Origin: UBA11524 sp045591175
GTDB lineage: Bacteria; Bacillota; Clostridia; Christensenellales; Aristaeellaceae
Length of the DNA stretch: 64,000 nucleotides
Direction: 5' to 3'
NCBI GenBank assembly: GCA_045591175.1
Contig: JAZNSI010000013.1
Span: 101,063 to 165,062, forward strand
Below, one piece after another: positions 7,201 through 15,892 of this stretch. The notes below the pieces were generated by a model. That model ran no database searches. It was not told the origin of the DNA and saw only the letters and a program-made list of their open reading frames with translations. Both the position numbers and the translations under genes were made by a program. The first letter of the stretch is position 1, and each line of letters starts with the position of its first letter.

Positions 7201-8745
7201 TTGGAACAGTTTGCAGTGGAAATGCTGCACATTACCAAACGCTTTCCCGGTATCATTGCCAATGACGATATCACCCTGCAGCTGAAAAAAGGTGAGATCC
7301 ATGCGCTGCTTGGCGAAAATGGCGCAGGCAAATCTACGCTCATGAGCGTGCTGTTTGGTTTGTATGCGCCTGAGGAAGGCGAAATCCGCATCAACGGCAA
7401 GGCTGTGACGGTCAAGAACCCCAACGACGCCAATGCGCTGGGAATCGGCATGGTTCACCAGCATTTCAAGCTGGTGGAATGTTTTTCCGTGCTGGATAAC
7501 ATCATTATGGGCGTGGAGCCTGTCAACCGCTTCACCTTCCTGCAGAAGAAACAGGCGAGGGAAAAGGTGATGGAGATGTCCAAGAAGTGGGGCCTCCATG
7601 TGGATCCGGATGCGTTGATCTCCGACATTACGGTGGGCATGCAGCAGCGTACCGAAATCCTCAAAATGCTCTACCGTGAAAATGACATCCTCATCTTTGA
7701 CGAGCCGACGGCCGTGCTGACTCCCCAGGAGATTGAGGAACTGATGCAGGTGATGAAAAACCTGGCGGCGGAGGGGAAATCCATCCTGTTCATCTCCCAT
7801 AAGCTCAATGAAATCATGGCTGTGGCGGATCGCTGTACGGTGCTGCGCAAGGGCAAGTACGTAGGTACGGTCAACATTGCGGATACCAGCAAGGCAGAGC
7901 TTTCCCGGATGATGGTAGGCCGTGACGTCAAGTTTGCGGTAGATAAGGAGCCTGCGCAGCCCGGGGAGGAGATCCTGCGGGTGGAGGGTATGTCCGTGGC
8001 TTCCAAGAAGAGCGGCAACGACGCGGTGAAAAACGTGTCCTTCTCTGTGCGCAGGGGAGAGATCGTCTGTATTGCCGGCATTGACGGCAATGGACAGAGC
8101 GAGTTGGTCTTTGGTGTGACGGGTCTGGAGCCCCTGAAGAAGGGCACCATTACCCTGTGCGGCAAGAATATCACCAAGGCGCTCATCCGTCAGCGCTCTG
8201 TGAGCGGCATGAGCCACATCCCTGAGGACCGGCACAAGCATGGCCTGGTGCTGGATTACTCCCTCCAGGACAATATGGTGCTGCAGCGCTACTATGAGCC
8301 GATCTTTACCAATCCGATGGGCTTCCTCAAGCGCAAGTCCATCCGCTCATATGCCGAGAGGCTGATTGATCAGTACGACGTGCGTTCCGGTCAGGGCCCG
8401 GTGACGATTGCCCGCAGCATGTCCGGCGGTAACCAGCAGAAGGCCATTATTGCCCGCGAGATCGACAAGAATCCGGAACTGCTGGTGGCCGTCCAGCCCA
8501 CCCGCGGCCTGGACGTGGGTGCGATCGAGTACATCCATCAGCAGATCGTGGCCCAGCGAGACATGGGTAAGGCCGTGCTGCTGGTCAGCCTGGAGCTGGA
8601 TGAGGTCATGAATGTGTCCGACCGCATCCTGGTGATGTATGAGGGCGAGATCGTGGGCGAGTTTGATCCCAAGGACGTAACGGTGGAAGAATTGGGCCTG
8701 TACATGGCGGGCGCCAAGAGAATGGCGGTGGCAGCACATGAATAA
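7201..8745 (+). CDS. Nucleoside ABC transporter ATP-binding protein (NupO/YufO type)
   Basis: 514-residue duplicated ABC ATPase that drives nucleoside uptake at the inner face of the membrane. The first domain has a Walker A GENGAGKST at residues 38-46, a degenerate signature VGMQQR and Walker B ILIFDEPTA near 160-168. The second domain has a degenerate Walker A (GIDGNGQSE, near 294) but an intact signature SGGNQQ near 408, the usual asymmetry of sugar/nucleoside ABC ATPases. The start is TTG at 7201, set by AAGGAGG 8 bases upstream. Its last 8 bases overlap the first permease gene, indicating translational coupling. Confidence 0.93.
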   Translation: MEQFAVEMLHITKRFPGIIANDDITLQLKKGEIHALLGENGAGKSTLMSVLFGLYAPEEGEIRINGKAVTVKNPNDANALGIGMVHQHFKLVECFSVLDNIIMGVEPVNRFTFLQKKQAREKVMEMSKKWGLHVDPDALISDITVGMQQRTEILKMLYRENDILIFDEPTAVLTPQEIEELMQVMKNLAAEGKSILFISHKLNEIMAVADRCTVLRKGKYVGTVNIADTSKAELSRMMVGRDVKFAVDKEPAQPGEEILRVEGMSVASKKSGNDAVKNVSFSVRRGEIVCIAGIDGNGQSELVFGVTGLEPLKKGTITLCGKNITKALIRQRSVSGMSHIPEDRHKHGLVLDYSLQDNMVLQRYYEPIFTNPMGFLKRKSIRSYAERLIDQYDVRSGQGPVTIARSMSGGNQQKAIIAREIDKNPELLVAVQPTRGLDVGAIEYIHQQIVAQRDMGKAVLLVSLELDEVMNVSDRILVMYEGEIVGEFDPKDVTVEELGLYMAGAKRMAVAAHE

Positions 8746-9877
8746 GAAGCGTTTTTCCATCCTTCGCCATGAAGGCGTCCAGACGATGCTGGCATCCCTG
8801 CTGTGCATCCTGGGCGGATTGCTGATTGGCTATATTGTACTTCTCATCATTGAACCCAGCGGCGCCTTTGAGGCGATCGTCAACATCCTGAAGAACTTCT
8901 GGCGCTATCCCTCTGCGAAGCTTCAGGGAAAGTATCTGGGCCAGACGCTGGTCCGCACTGCTCCGCTGCTGATGTGCTCGCTGTCGGTGCTTTTCGCCTA
9001 TAAGGTGGGCATGTTCAACATTGGCGCGGCAGGCCAGTATGTGGCCGGCGCATGCGCGGCGCTGTATGTTGGTCTGCAGTTCCGGGCGCCCTGGTATGTG
9101 TGCCTTGCGGCGGCGATGCTGGCCGGTGCGATGCTGGGCGGCATCAGCGGTGCGCTGAAGACCCGCTGCAACGTGAATGTGGTCATCTCCGGCATCATGC
9201 TCAACTGGATCATGCTCTATGTGACCAACATGGTGCTGAATCTGGTCAAGAATCCCATGAGCCCCTACACCAAGCAGCTGCGTGGTGTGAACCCGGGCGG
9301 ACTGCTGCCCCAGATGGGCCTGCAGAAGTACTTCGGCAATGAAAAAAGCGTCACGATCGCGATTCCCTTGGCGGTGATCATGGCCATCGTGGTGTGGATC
9401 GTGCTGAACAAGACCAAGTTCGGCTATGAGCTCAAGGCCACCGGTTACAACTATCATGCGGCCAAGTACTGCGGCATGAAGGAAAACCGCAACATCATCC
9501 TGACGATGATGATTTCCGGTGCGCTGGCAGGTATGGGCGCGGCGCTGCTGTATCTCACGGGCATCGAGGAGTGGGAGACGACCATTTCCTCTGTGCCGGC
9601 AATGGGCTTCAATGGCATTGCTGTGGCCTTCCTGGGCGGCTTGAATCCCATCGGCTCGATCCTGGCGGCCTATTTCATACAGCACATCACCCTTGGCGGC
9701 GGCAATGTGGACCTGAGCGTCTACTGCGCGCAGATCTCAGGCCTGATTTCCAGCCTGATCATCTTCCTGTGTGCGTTTGTTGGCTTCTTCCGCTATGCAA
9801 TCCAGAACCACCTGAGAAAGCGTGATGAAGCGGCCATGGCGAAAATCCAAACCAAGGAAGGAGGCGAACAGGCATGA
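8738..9877 (+). CDS. Nucleoside ABC transporter permease 1 (NupP type)
   Basis: 379-residue BPD_transp_2 family permease with about ten hydrophobic helices. Conserved segments include FAYKVGMFNIGAAGQYVAG and GISGALKTRCNVNVVISGIM, characteristic of the nucleoside/branched-chain permease group. It starts within the end of the ATPase gene (8-bp overlap) and shares an ATGA overlap with the second permease, so the three genes form one translationally coupled unit. With the second permease it should form the heterodimeric channel. Confidence 0.92.
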   Translation: MNKKRFSILRHEGVQTMLASLLCILGGLLIGYIVLLIIEPSGAFEAIVNILKNFWRYPSAKLQGKYLGQTLVRTAPLLMCSLSVLFAYKVGMFNIGAAGQYVAGACAALYVGLQFRAPWYVCLAAAMLAGAMLGGISGALKTRCNVNVVISGIMLNWIMLYVTNMVLNLVKNPMSPYTKQLRGVNPGGLLPQMGLQKYFGNEKSVTIAIPLAVIMAIVVWIVLNKTKFGYELKATGYNYHAAKYCGMKENRNIILTMMISGALAGMGAALLYLTGIEEWETTISSVPAMGFNGIAVAFLGGLNPIGSILAAYFIQHITLGGGNVDLSVYCAQISGLISSLIIFLCAFVGFFRYAIQNHLRKRDEAAMAKIQTKEGGEQA

Positions 9878-10821
9878 TTCTGCTTCTTCAGTATACTTTG
9901 CTGTTTGCTTCTGTTCTGATGCTGGTGGCCTTGGGCGGCTGCTTCTCTGAGCGCAGCGGCGTGATCAACATCGGCCTGGAGGGCATCATGGTCATTGGCG
10001 CCCTGGGCGGCGCGTTGGTGATGAAGTTCCTGCCTCTGGAGGTCGGCGGCGCACCGCTGATGATCCTGACGACGCTGCTTGCAAGCGCTGCGGCGGGCAT
10101 GCTCTTCTCTTTGCTACTGGCGGTGGCGGCGATTAACTTCAAAGCGGATCAGACCATTACCGGTACGGCCATGAACATGCTGGCAACGGCTGCTGCGACC
10201 GTGGCGGTCAAGGCCATGAATACCGCTGCCTCTGGCGGTCGTGACGTTTCCTCTGACATCATTTACACCCGTGCCCGCGATACCTTCATCGTGCGCTTTG
10301 GCAATTTCGAGTTCAACTGGTTCATGCTGGTGGCGGCGCTGGCTCTGGTGGTGTCGTATATCGTGCTGTACAAGATGCGTTTCGGTCTGCGTCTGCGTGC
10401 CTGCGGCGAGCATCCCCAGGCGGCAGACAGCGTTGGCATCAACGTGTACAGGATGCGCTATGCGGGCGTGCTCATCTCCGGTTTGCTGGGCGGTATCGGC
10501 GGCATTGTGTACATCACCGCCGGCGTCAGCAGCTGGAAGTTTGAGAACGGCGTGGCTGGCTTTGGCTTCCTGGCGCTGGCCGTGATGATCTTCGGCCAGT
10601 GGAAGCCGATGAAGATCGCTTTGGCGGCGCTGCTGTTCGGATTCTTCAGGGCACTGGGCAATGTGTATACCGGCTTTGACATCCTCAAGAGCCTGAACCT
10701 GCCCAGCCAGGTTTACAACATGCTGCCCTATATCATTTCGCTCCTGGTGCTGGCCTTGACCAGCAAAAACTCTCTGGCACCCAAGGCAGAGGGCATTCCC
10801 TACGACAAGAGTACCCGATAA
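9874..10821 (+). CDS. Nucleoside ABC transporter permease 2 (NupQ type)
   Basis: 315-residue partner permease of the same family. The N-terminus LFASVLMLVALGGCFSERSG and VINIGLEGIMVIGALGG are typical of NupQ-like proteins, which place a cytoplasmic coupling loop after the first helices. It ends the transporter operon and is followed by a strong terminator. Placing a purine nucleoside importer directly before the de novo purine operon suggests a purine supply function, but substrate choice is inferred. Confidence 0.92.
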   Translation: MILLLQYTLLFASVLMLVALGGCFSERSGVINIGLEGIMVIGALGGALVMKFLPLEVGGAPLMILTTLLASAAAGMLFSLLLAVAAINFKADQTITGTAMNMLATAAATVAVKAMNTAASGGRDVSSDIIYTRARDTFIVRFGNFEFNWFMLVAALALVVSYIVLYKMRFGLRLRACGEHPQAADSVGINVYRMRYAGVLISGLLGGIGGIVYITAGVSSWKFENGVAGFGFLALAVMIFGQWKPMKIALAALLFGFFRALGNVYTGFDILKSLNLPSQVYNMLPYIISLLVLALTSKNSLAPKAEGIPYDKSTR

Positions 10822-10827
10822 CGACGG

Positions 10828-10857
10828 ACGGACGGTTGTGATGACCGTCCGTTTTTT
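10828..10857 (+). terminator. Terminator of the nucleoside transporter operon
   Basis: 9-bp perfect stem ACGGACGGT/ACCGTCCGT (10828-10836, 10844-10852) followed by TTTTTT. Confidence 0.92.
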
Positions 10858-10930
10858 GTGCCTGTGGAATCTGGTCAACCATCTGCCGAAAGGAGCATCA
10901 AAACAAAACGTTGTTTGAAAAAACAAAAGA

Positions 10931-10944
10931 AATGTTCGGAAAAT
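10931..10944 (-). promoter_or_regulatory. PurBox-like PurR binding site
   Basis: On the minus strand the site reads ATTTTCCGAACATT, matching 12 of 13 positions of the Bacillus PurBox (AWWWCCGAACWWT). It sits immediately upstream of the -35 box. A clear second, oppositely oriented PurBox was not found; no purR gene is in the window. Confidence 0.55.
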
Positions 10945-10947
10945 GCC

Positions 10948-10976
10948 TTGACATCAGGGGCGCGTTAGGGTAGAAT
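10948..10976 (+). promoter_or_regulatory. Promoter of the purine biosynthesis cluster
   Basis: Perfect TTGACA (10948-10953), 17-bp spacer, TAGAAT (10971-10976). The purE start is 210 bp further on, leaving a leader of roughly 200 nt. Confidence 0.9.
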
Positions 10977-11044
10977 ATCTCTGTAATGTTTGCCCGATGG
11001 GCCTGATCAGCCTGTCCCGACACACTACCAGAGGAGGCGCCGCC

Positions 11045-11131
11045 ATGACCTGCCAGCAGATGGTTGTCCGTCAGGGGGAGGCGTGTATCCTTTTCTGCAA
11101 ATTCAACGAAAACAGCATGAGCACGTTCTGA
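11045..11131 (+). CDS. 28-codon leader ORF upstream of purE
   Basis: Short ORF beginning MTCQQMVVRQG and ending ENSMSTF, with a strong AGAGGAGG ribosome binding site 7 bases before its ATG. It lies in the pur leader, and its stop codon (11129-11131) falls in the loop of the terminator-like hairpin 11119-11150. The quality of the RBS and the position of the stop suggest a regulatory leader peptide. Its composition (three Cys, three Met, three Gln) gives no obvious amino-acid sensor run. It could also be a chance ORF. Confidence 0.5.
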   Translation: MTCQQMVVRQGEACILFCKFNENSMSTF

Positions 11132-11155
11132 GTGTATCCAGATCGTGCTCTTTTT
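11119..11155 (+). terminator. Candidate attenuator hairpin in the pur leader
   Basis: GAGCACG (11119-11125) pairs with CGTGCTC (11144-11150), followed by TTTTT (11151-11155). It lies after the pur promoter and 31 bp before purE, so it would stop transcription before the operon unless disrupted. A ribosome finishing the leader ORF would occupy the left arm. Confidence 0.6.
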
Positions 11156-11185
11156 GTGGCCTTGCTGCAATAAGGAGGAAGTAAG

Positions 11186-11671
11186 ATGAAGAAGGTTGCC
11201 ATCATCATGGGCAGCGACAGCGATCTGCCTGTCCTGAAGCCCGCATTTGAACAGCTCAAGAAGCTGGAGATTCCCTTTGAAGCCCATGTGTACAGCGCCC
11301 ACCGCACCCCTGTGGAGGCTGCGAATTTCGCAAAATCCGCCCGGGAGAACGGCTTCGGCGTGATGATCTGCGCGGCGGGCAAGGCGGCCCACCTGGCTGG
11401 CGCCTTCGCTGCCCAGACCACCCTGCCCGTGATCGGCATCCCGGTCAAGTCCTCCACCCTGGACGGCCTGGACGCGCTGCTCTCCACGGTTCAGATGCCC
11501 GCCGGCATGCCTGTGGCCACCGTTGCCATCGACGGCAGCGCCAATGCGGCCCTGCTGGCGGCGCAGATCCTCGCGGTCGAGGATGCTGCCCTGGCGGAGA
11601 AGCTCAACGCGATGCGCAAGGCTCAGCACGATGCGGTCATCGCCAAGGATGCCGCGCTGGTGATCGAGTAA
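11186..11671 (+). CDS. purE: N5-carboxyaminoimidazole ribonucleotide mutase (PurE class I)
   Basis: 161-residue octameric enzyme converting N5-CAIR to CAIR in step 6 of purine synthesis. Motifs: MGSDSDLPVL at residues 8-17, SAHRTP around 43-48 with the catalytic His, and ICAAGKAAHLAG in the centre. Length and motifs fit class I PurE. RBS AAGGAGG precedes the ATG. It heads the cluster behind the leader ORF and hairpin. No purK-like ATPase gene is in the window. Confidence 0.96.
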   Translation: MKKVAIIMGSDSDLPVLKPAFEQLKKLEIPFEAHVYSAHRTPVEAANFAKSARENGFGVMICAAGKAAHLAGAFAAQTTLPVIGIPVKSSTLDGLDALLSTVQMPAGMPVATVAIDGSANAALLAAQILAVEDAALAEKLNAMRKAQHDAVIAKDAALVIE

Positions 11672-11742
11672 ACAAAAACACGAACATTCCACGATTTGAA
11701 AAGATGGAATATTCATCCTGTGTAGAAGAAGGAAAGAAGAAT

Positions 11743-13227
11743 ATGGAAAACAAGCTTTGGCTTGAAACCGAGGACACCCACGAGGATATGGACAAGCCCC
11801 ACGACGAGTGCGGCGTGTTCGGTATCTATCGCAAGGAGGGCAGGGGCGTTGTGGCGGAGACCTACCACGCGCTTTACGCCCTGCAGCACCGCGGTCAGGA
11901 CAGCTGCGGCATCTGCGTCAATACCGACGGCGTGATGAAGAAGTACCGCGAGAGCGGCCTGGTGACCGACGTCTTCACCCGCGATATGCTGATGAAGATT
12001 GAGGAGGGCAGCATGGCCCTGGGCCACTGCCGCTACGCCCCGGCGGACATGAAGAGCCGCTCCAACGCCCAGCCCATCCTGATCAACCATCAGAAGGGCT
12101 CCATGTCTCTGGCGTGCAACGGCGCGCTGACCAACGCCGCCGAGCTCCGCGATGAGCTGGAAGCCAACGGCGCGATCTTCCATGCCACCGCGGACACCGA
12201 GGTCATCGCCTACATCATCACCCAGCAGCGCCTCAAGTGCGGCTCCATCGAGGATGCGGTGTTCAACATGATGGGCATCATCAAGGGCGCGTATTCCATG
12301 GTGGTCATGAGCCCCACGAAGATGATCGCCTGTCGCGATCCCCATGGCTTCCGCCCGCTGTGCATGGGCCATATCGGTGATGACATCGTCTTTGCCTCCG
12401 AGTCCTGCGCGCTGGATGCGGTGGGCGCGATCTTCGACCGGGACATCGAGGCCGGCGAGATGGTCGTGGTCAGTAAGGACGGCATTGAGTCCCGCAAGAT
12501 GGAGAATGCCTGCCACGACGGCCTGTGCGTGTTCGAGTTCGTGTACACCGCCCGCCCCGACTCCATCGTGGATGGCAGCAGCGTGCACGAGGCCCGCAAG
12601 CTGGCTGGCGCGTTCCTGGCCAAGGCACATCCTGTGGAGGCGGACGTGGTCATCGGCGTGCCGGACTCCGGCCTGGATGCGGCGCTGGGCTACTCCCAGG
12701 AGAGCGGCATTCCCTACGGCATCGGCTTCCTGAAGAACAAGTACATCGGCCGTACCTTCATCCTGCCCGAGCAGAAGCAGCGCCAGGATGCGGTGCGCAT
12801 CAAGCTGAACGCGATCCGCTCCACGGTGGAGGGCAAGCGCGTGGTGATGGTGGACGACTCCATCGTCCGCGGTACGACCTGCGCTCACATCGTGAATCTG
12901 CTGCGCGAGGCCGGCGCGGCCGAAGTCCATGTGCGTCTGTCCAGCCCGCCCTTCACCAATGTGTGCTACTTCGGCACGGATGTGTCGAAGCGCGAGACTC
13001 TGATTGCTGCGAACCACACGGTAGAGGAGATCCGCGAGATCATCGGTGCGGACACCATTGGCTACCTGCCCCTGGAGGCGTGCGACAAGATCGCTGCGGG
13101 CAGCAAGTGTAAGTTCTGCAAGGGCTGCTTCACGGGCGAATATCCCATTGATCCCCCCGTGCGCAAGCACATCAACAAGTATGACCAGCCCCTGACGCTG
13201 GAAATGAAGAACAAGGTTAAGAAATAA
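11743..13227 (+). CDS. purF: Amidophosphoribosyltransferase (PurF)
   Basis: 494-residue committed-step enzyme making phosphoribosylamine from PRPP and glutamine. A propeptide of about 22 residues precedes Cys23 (HDECGVFGIY), the N-terminal nucleophile exposed by self-processing. The glutaminase domain is followed by a PRTase domain with the PRPP loop VMVDDSIVRGTT near residue 367. Cysteines near the C-terminus (KCKFCKGCFTGEYP) are positioned like the 4Fe-4S ligands of the Bacillus-type enzyme. The start at 11743 has an AAGGAAAG RBS; an in-frame ATG at 11704 lacks one. Feedback inhibition by nucleotides is expected from the family. Confidence 0.96.
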   Translation: MENKLWLETEDTHEDMDKPHDECGVFGIYRKEGRGVVAETYHALYALQHRGQDSCGICVNTDGVMKKYRESGLVTDVFTRDMLMKIEEGSMALGHCRYAPADMKSRSNAQPILINHQKGSMSLACNGALTNAAELRDELEANGAIFHATADTEVIAYIITQQRLKCGSIEDAVFNMMGIIKGAYSMVVMSPTKMIACRDPHGFRPLCMGHIGDDIVFASESCALDAVGAIFDRDIEAGEMVVVSKDGIESRKMENACHDGLCVFEFVYTARPDSIVDGSSVHEARKLAGAFLAKAHPVEADVVIGVPDSGLDAALGYSQESGIPYGIGFLKNKYIGRTFILPEQKQRQDAVRIKLNAIRSTVEGKRVVMVDDSIVRGTTCAHIVNLLREAGAAEVHVRLSSPPFTNVCYFGTDVSKRETLIAANHTVEEIREIIGADTIGYLPLEACDKIAAGSKCKFCKGCFTGEYPIDPPVRKHINKYDQPLTLEMKNKVKK

Positions 13228-13251
13228 AGCAGGGGAGCGGAAAAAAGGGTT

Positions 13252-13320
13252 AAGGGCCTAAGGCCCTTACGGGGTCCAGGGCCGCGGAGGCCCTGGTGGG
13301 GTACAGGGGTGAAACCCCTG
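13252..13320. repeat. Cluster of three hairpins in the purF-purM spacer
   Basis: Successive dyads: AAGGGCC-TA-... at 13252-13268, CCAGGGCC/GGCCCTGG at 13276-13296 and CAGGGGT/ACCCCTG at 13304-13320. No T-run follows, so they look like repeat elements or mRNA structure rather than terminators. They adjoin the dispersed repeat at 13345. Confidence 0.8.
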
Positions 13321-13344
13321 CTCCGGGCCCGCAGGCCAAAGCAA

Positions 13345-13400
13345 CACGCGCCTTTCGCGGAATCTCTGATTCCGCCGAAACAGCTCACCCAGCCCCAAAA
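13345..13400. repeat. Dispersed intergenic repeat, copy 1
   Basis: 56-bp element beginning CACGCGCCTTTCGCGG and running through TTCCGCCGAAACAGCTCACC. A second copy at 56293-56348 matches over the same span with few differences and in the same orientation, 43 kb away. It includes the inner dyad GGAATC-3 nt-GATTCC. Confidence 0.85.
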
Positions 13401-13501
13401 GAAAAGTCGACAAAGCCCACTCACTAAACCTCGTGCTCGTCCACACATCACGCAAAGGACAGCACTCCCATACATTGACCAAACGAAAAGGAGATACACC
13501 C

Positions 13502-14536
13502 ATGAAGAGCGAGAGCGCATCCTACAAGGCAGCCGGTGTTGACATCGTTGCCGGTTACAAGTCTGTGGAACTGATGAAGAAGCACGTTGCCCGCACCAAG
13601 ACCGAGGGCTGCGTGGATGATATCGGCGGCTTCGGCGGCTGCTTCGGCCTGAACACCGCCGGCATGCAGGAGCCTGTGCTGGTCTCCGGCACCGACGGCG
13701 TGGGCACCAAGCTGAAGGTCGCGATGCTGCTGGACAAGCACGACACCATCGGCATCGACGCGGTGGCGATGTGCGTCAACGACGTGATCTGCTGCGGCGC
13801 GAAGCCCTTGTTCTTCCTGGACTACATCGCCTGCGGCAAGAACATCCCCGAGAAGATCGCGGACATCGTCGGCGGCGTGGCCGAGGGCTGCGTGCAGTCC
13901 GGCTGCGCGCTGATCGGCGGCGAGACCGCTGAGCATCCCGGCATGATGCCCGAGGACGATTACGACCTCGCCGGCTTCACCGTGGGCATTGTGGACAAGA
14001 CCAAGATCATCGATCCCTCCACCATGAAGGCCGGCGACGTGATCATCGCCCTGCCCTCCACCGGCGTCCACTCCAACGGCTTCTCCCTGGTGCGCAAGGT
14101 GTTCGGCCTGACCGACGGCGCGCAGGACAAGACCTATCCCGAGCTGGACAAGACCCTGTTCGAGACCCTGCTGACCCCCACCCGCATCTACGTCAAGTCC
14201 GTGCTGGCGCTGCTGAAGGAAGTGCAGCCCAAGGGCATCTGCCATATCACCGGCGGCGGCTTCTACGAGAACATCCCGCGCGCTCTGCCCGAGGGCCTGT
14301 GCGCGAAGATCAAGCGCTCCGACGTGCGCGTGCTGCCCATCTTTGACATTATCGCCCGCGAAGGCAATGTGCCCGAGCGCGACATGTTCAACACCTACAA
14401 CATGGGCGTTGGCATGACCATCACCGTTGACCCCGCCGATGTGGAGAAGGCCCTCGAGATCCTGAAGGCCAACGGCGAGGACGCCTACGTCCTGGGCGAG
14501 GTTGTCGAGGGCGAGAAGGGCGTGGAGCTGTGGTAA
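13502..14536 (+). CDS. purM: Phosphoribosylformylglycinamidine cyclo-ligase (PurM)
   Basis: 344-residue AIR synthetase closing the imidazole ring with ATP. Motifs: VSGTDGVGTKLKVA near residues 56-69, GGETAEHPGM for substrate/ATP binding, and HITGGGFYENIPRAL in the C-terminal half. Start at 13502 has AAAAGGAGA upstream. The 274-bp gap after purF is filled with hairpins and a dispersed repeat and holds no gene. purM overlaps purN by 7 bp. Confidence 0.96.
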   Translation: MKSESASYKAAGVDIVAGYKSVELMKKHVARTKTEGCVDDIGGFGGCFGLNTAGMQEPVLVSGTDGVGTKLKVAMLLDKHDTIGIDAVAMCVNDVICCGAKPLFFLDYIACGKNIPEKIADIVGGVAEGCVQSGCALIGGETAEHPGMMPEDDYDLAGFTVGIVDKTKIIDPSTMKAGDVIIALPSTGVHSNGFSLVRKVFGLTDGAQDKTYPELDKTLFETLLTPTRIYVKSVLALLKEVQPKGICHITGGGFYENIPRALPEGLCAKIKRSDVRVLPIFDIIAREGNVPERDMFNTYNMGVGMTITVDPADVEKALEILKANGEDAYVLGEVVEGEKGVELW

Positions 14537-15123
14537 GAGTCGCGATTCTGGTGTCCGGCGGCGGCACCAATCTGCAGGCCATCATCGACGCGAAGAACGC
14601 CGGGGAAATTCCCTCTGCGGAGCTCGCGCTGGTGCTTGCCTCCAATGAGAAAGCCTACGCGCTGACCCGTGCGGCGAATGCGGGCATTCCCTCCGAAGTC
14701 CTGCGCAAGGCGAAAGGGGAGGACGTGACCCTTTACGGCGAGCGCCTGCTGGAGGTGCTGCGTGCCCACAAGATCGACCTGGTGGTGCTGGCGGGCTTCC
14801 TGACCATCCTGCCGGAGAACGTCATCCGCGCCTACGACCACCGCATCCTGAACGTGCATCCCAGCCTGATTCCCAGCTTCTGCGGCGATGGCTTCTATGG
14901 GCTGCGCGTGCACGAGGCGGCGCTCCAGAAGGGCGTGAAGGTCACCGGCGCGACGATCCACTTCGTCAACGAGATCACCGACGGCGGCGACATCATCGCC
15001 CAGAAGGCCGTCGAGGTGCTGCCCGACGATACCCCCGAAACCCTTCAAAAGCGCGTCATGGTCGAGGCCGAATGGGTGCTGCTGCCCCAGGCGGTCGAGA
15101 CCGTTGCCAAGTCCCTCAACTGA
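14530..15123 (+). CDS. purN: Phosphoribosylglycinamide formyltransferase (PurN)
   Basis: 197-residue folate-dependent GAR transformylase. The GTG start at 14530 lies inside the end of purM. Motifs: AILVSGGGTNLQAI at the N-terminus, VLAGFLTILP and the catalytic NVHPSLIPSF, and DGGDIIAQKAVEV near the C-terminus. It is typical in length and directly coupled to purM. Confidence 0.96.
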   Translation: MVRVAILVSGGGTNLQAIIDAKNAGEIPSAELALVLASNEKAYALTRAANAGIPSEVLRKAKGEDVTLYGERLLEVLRAHKIDLVVLAGFLTILPENVIRAYDHRILNVHPSLIPSFCGDGFYGLRVHEAALQKGVKVTGATIHFVNEITDGGDIIAQKAVEVLPDDTPETLQKRVMVEAEWVLLPQAVETVAKSLN

Positions 15124-15156
15124 ACATGGGGATGTTCCCCAAAGGAGGATATACAG

Positions 15157-15888
15157 ATGCAGACCTTTGACTTCAACACGCTGCTGAACACCAACACCTA
15201 CCCCGGCCGCGGCATCTGCCTGGGCATCGACGAGACCGGCGAGAACGCCGTGATCGTGTACTTCATCATGGGCCGCAGCGTCAACAGCCGCAACCGCATC
15301 TTCGAGGAGAGCGAAGACGGCATCATTACCAAGGCGCATGACGAGAGCAAGATGACCGATCCCCACCTGATCATCTACGCCCCCGTGCGCGACATGGGCG
15401 ACGGCCGCGTCATCGTCACCAACGGCGACCAGACCGACACCATCCGCGACTTCCTGAAGGATGGCAAAACCTTCGAGGAGGCCCTGCGCACCCGCACCTT
15501 CGAGGATGACATGCCCAACTGCACCCCCCGCATCTCCGGCATTGTGGAGGTCAAGGACGGCGCGGCGATGTACAAGCTGAGCATCCTCAAGTCCGACGAG
15601 CACGACGATACCTCCGTGCAGCGCTTCTTCTACGAGTACCCCCAGCCCAAGGCGGGCATCGGCCACTTCATCCACACCTACAAGTGCGACGGCAACCCGA
15701 TTCCCTCCTTTGAGGGCGAGCCGGAGAAGGTCACCCTGAAGGGCGACATCGAGCAGCTGGCGCTGGACACCTGGATGAACCTCAACGAAGACAACAAGGT
15801 CAGCCTGTACGTCTCCTTCATCAACCTGAAGAACGGCGAGGCCGACACCATCATCATCAACAAGCACGACCAGGAAGCGGAGGATTAA
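15157..15888 (+). CDS. purO: IMP cyclohydrolase, PurO-like
   Basis: 243-residue enzyme expected to close FAICAR to IMP, the last step of the pathway. It resembles the PurO/IMP_cyclohyd family first known in archaea (N-terminus NTNTYPGRGICLGIDETG; NRIFEE; DPHLIIYAPVRDMGD), not the N-terminal domain of bifunctional PurH. The next gene supplies the missing formyltransferase half, so the two together replace PurH. RBS AAAGGAGG; 5 bp separate the two genes. Confidence 0.88.
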   Translation: MQTFDFNTLLNTNTYPGRGICLGIDETGENAVIVYFIMGRSVNSRNRIFEESEDGIITKAHDESKMTDPHLIIYAPVRDMGDGRVIVTNGDQTDTIRDFLKDGKTFEEALRTRTFEDDMPNCTPRISGIVEVKDGAAMYKLSILKSDEHDDTSVQRFFYEYPQPKAGIGHFIHTYKCDGNPIPSFEGEPEKVTLKGDIEQLALDTWMNLNEDNKVSLYVSFINLKNGEADTIIINKHDQEAED

Positions 15889-15892
15889 TTCC

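Noticed and set aside
13252..13320. Hairpins after purF as a transcription terminator
   Set aside because: No T-tract follows any stem, and the remaining pur genes continue in the same direction without a clear new promoter.
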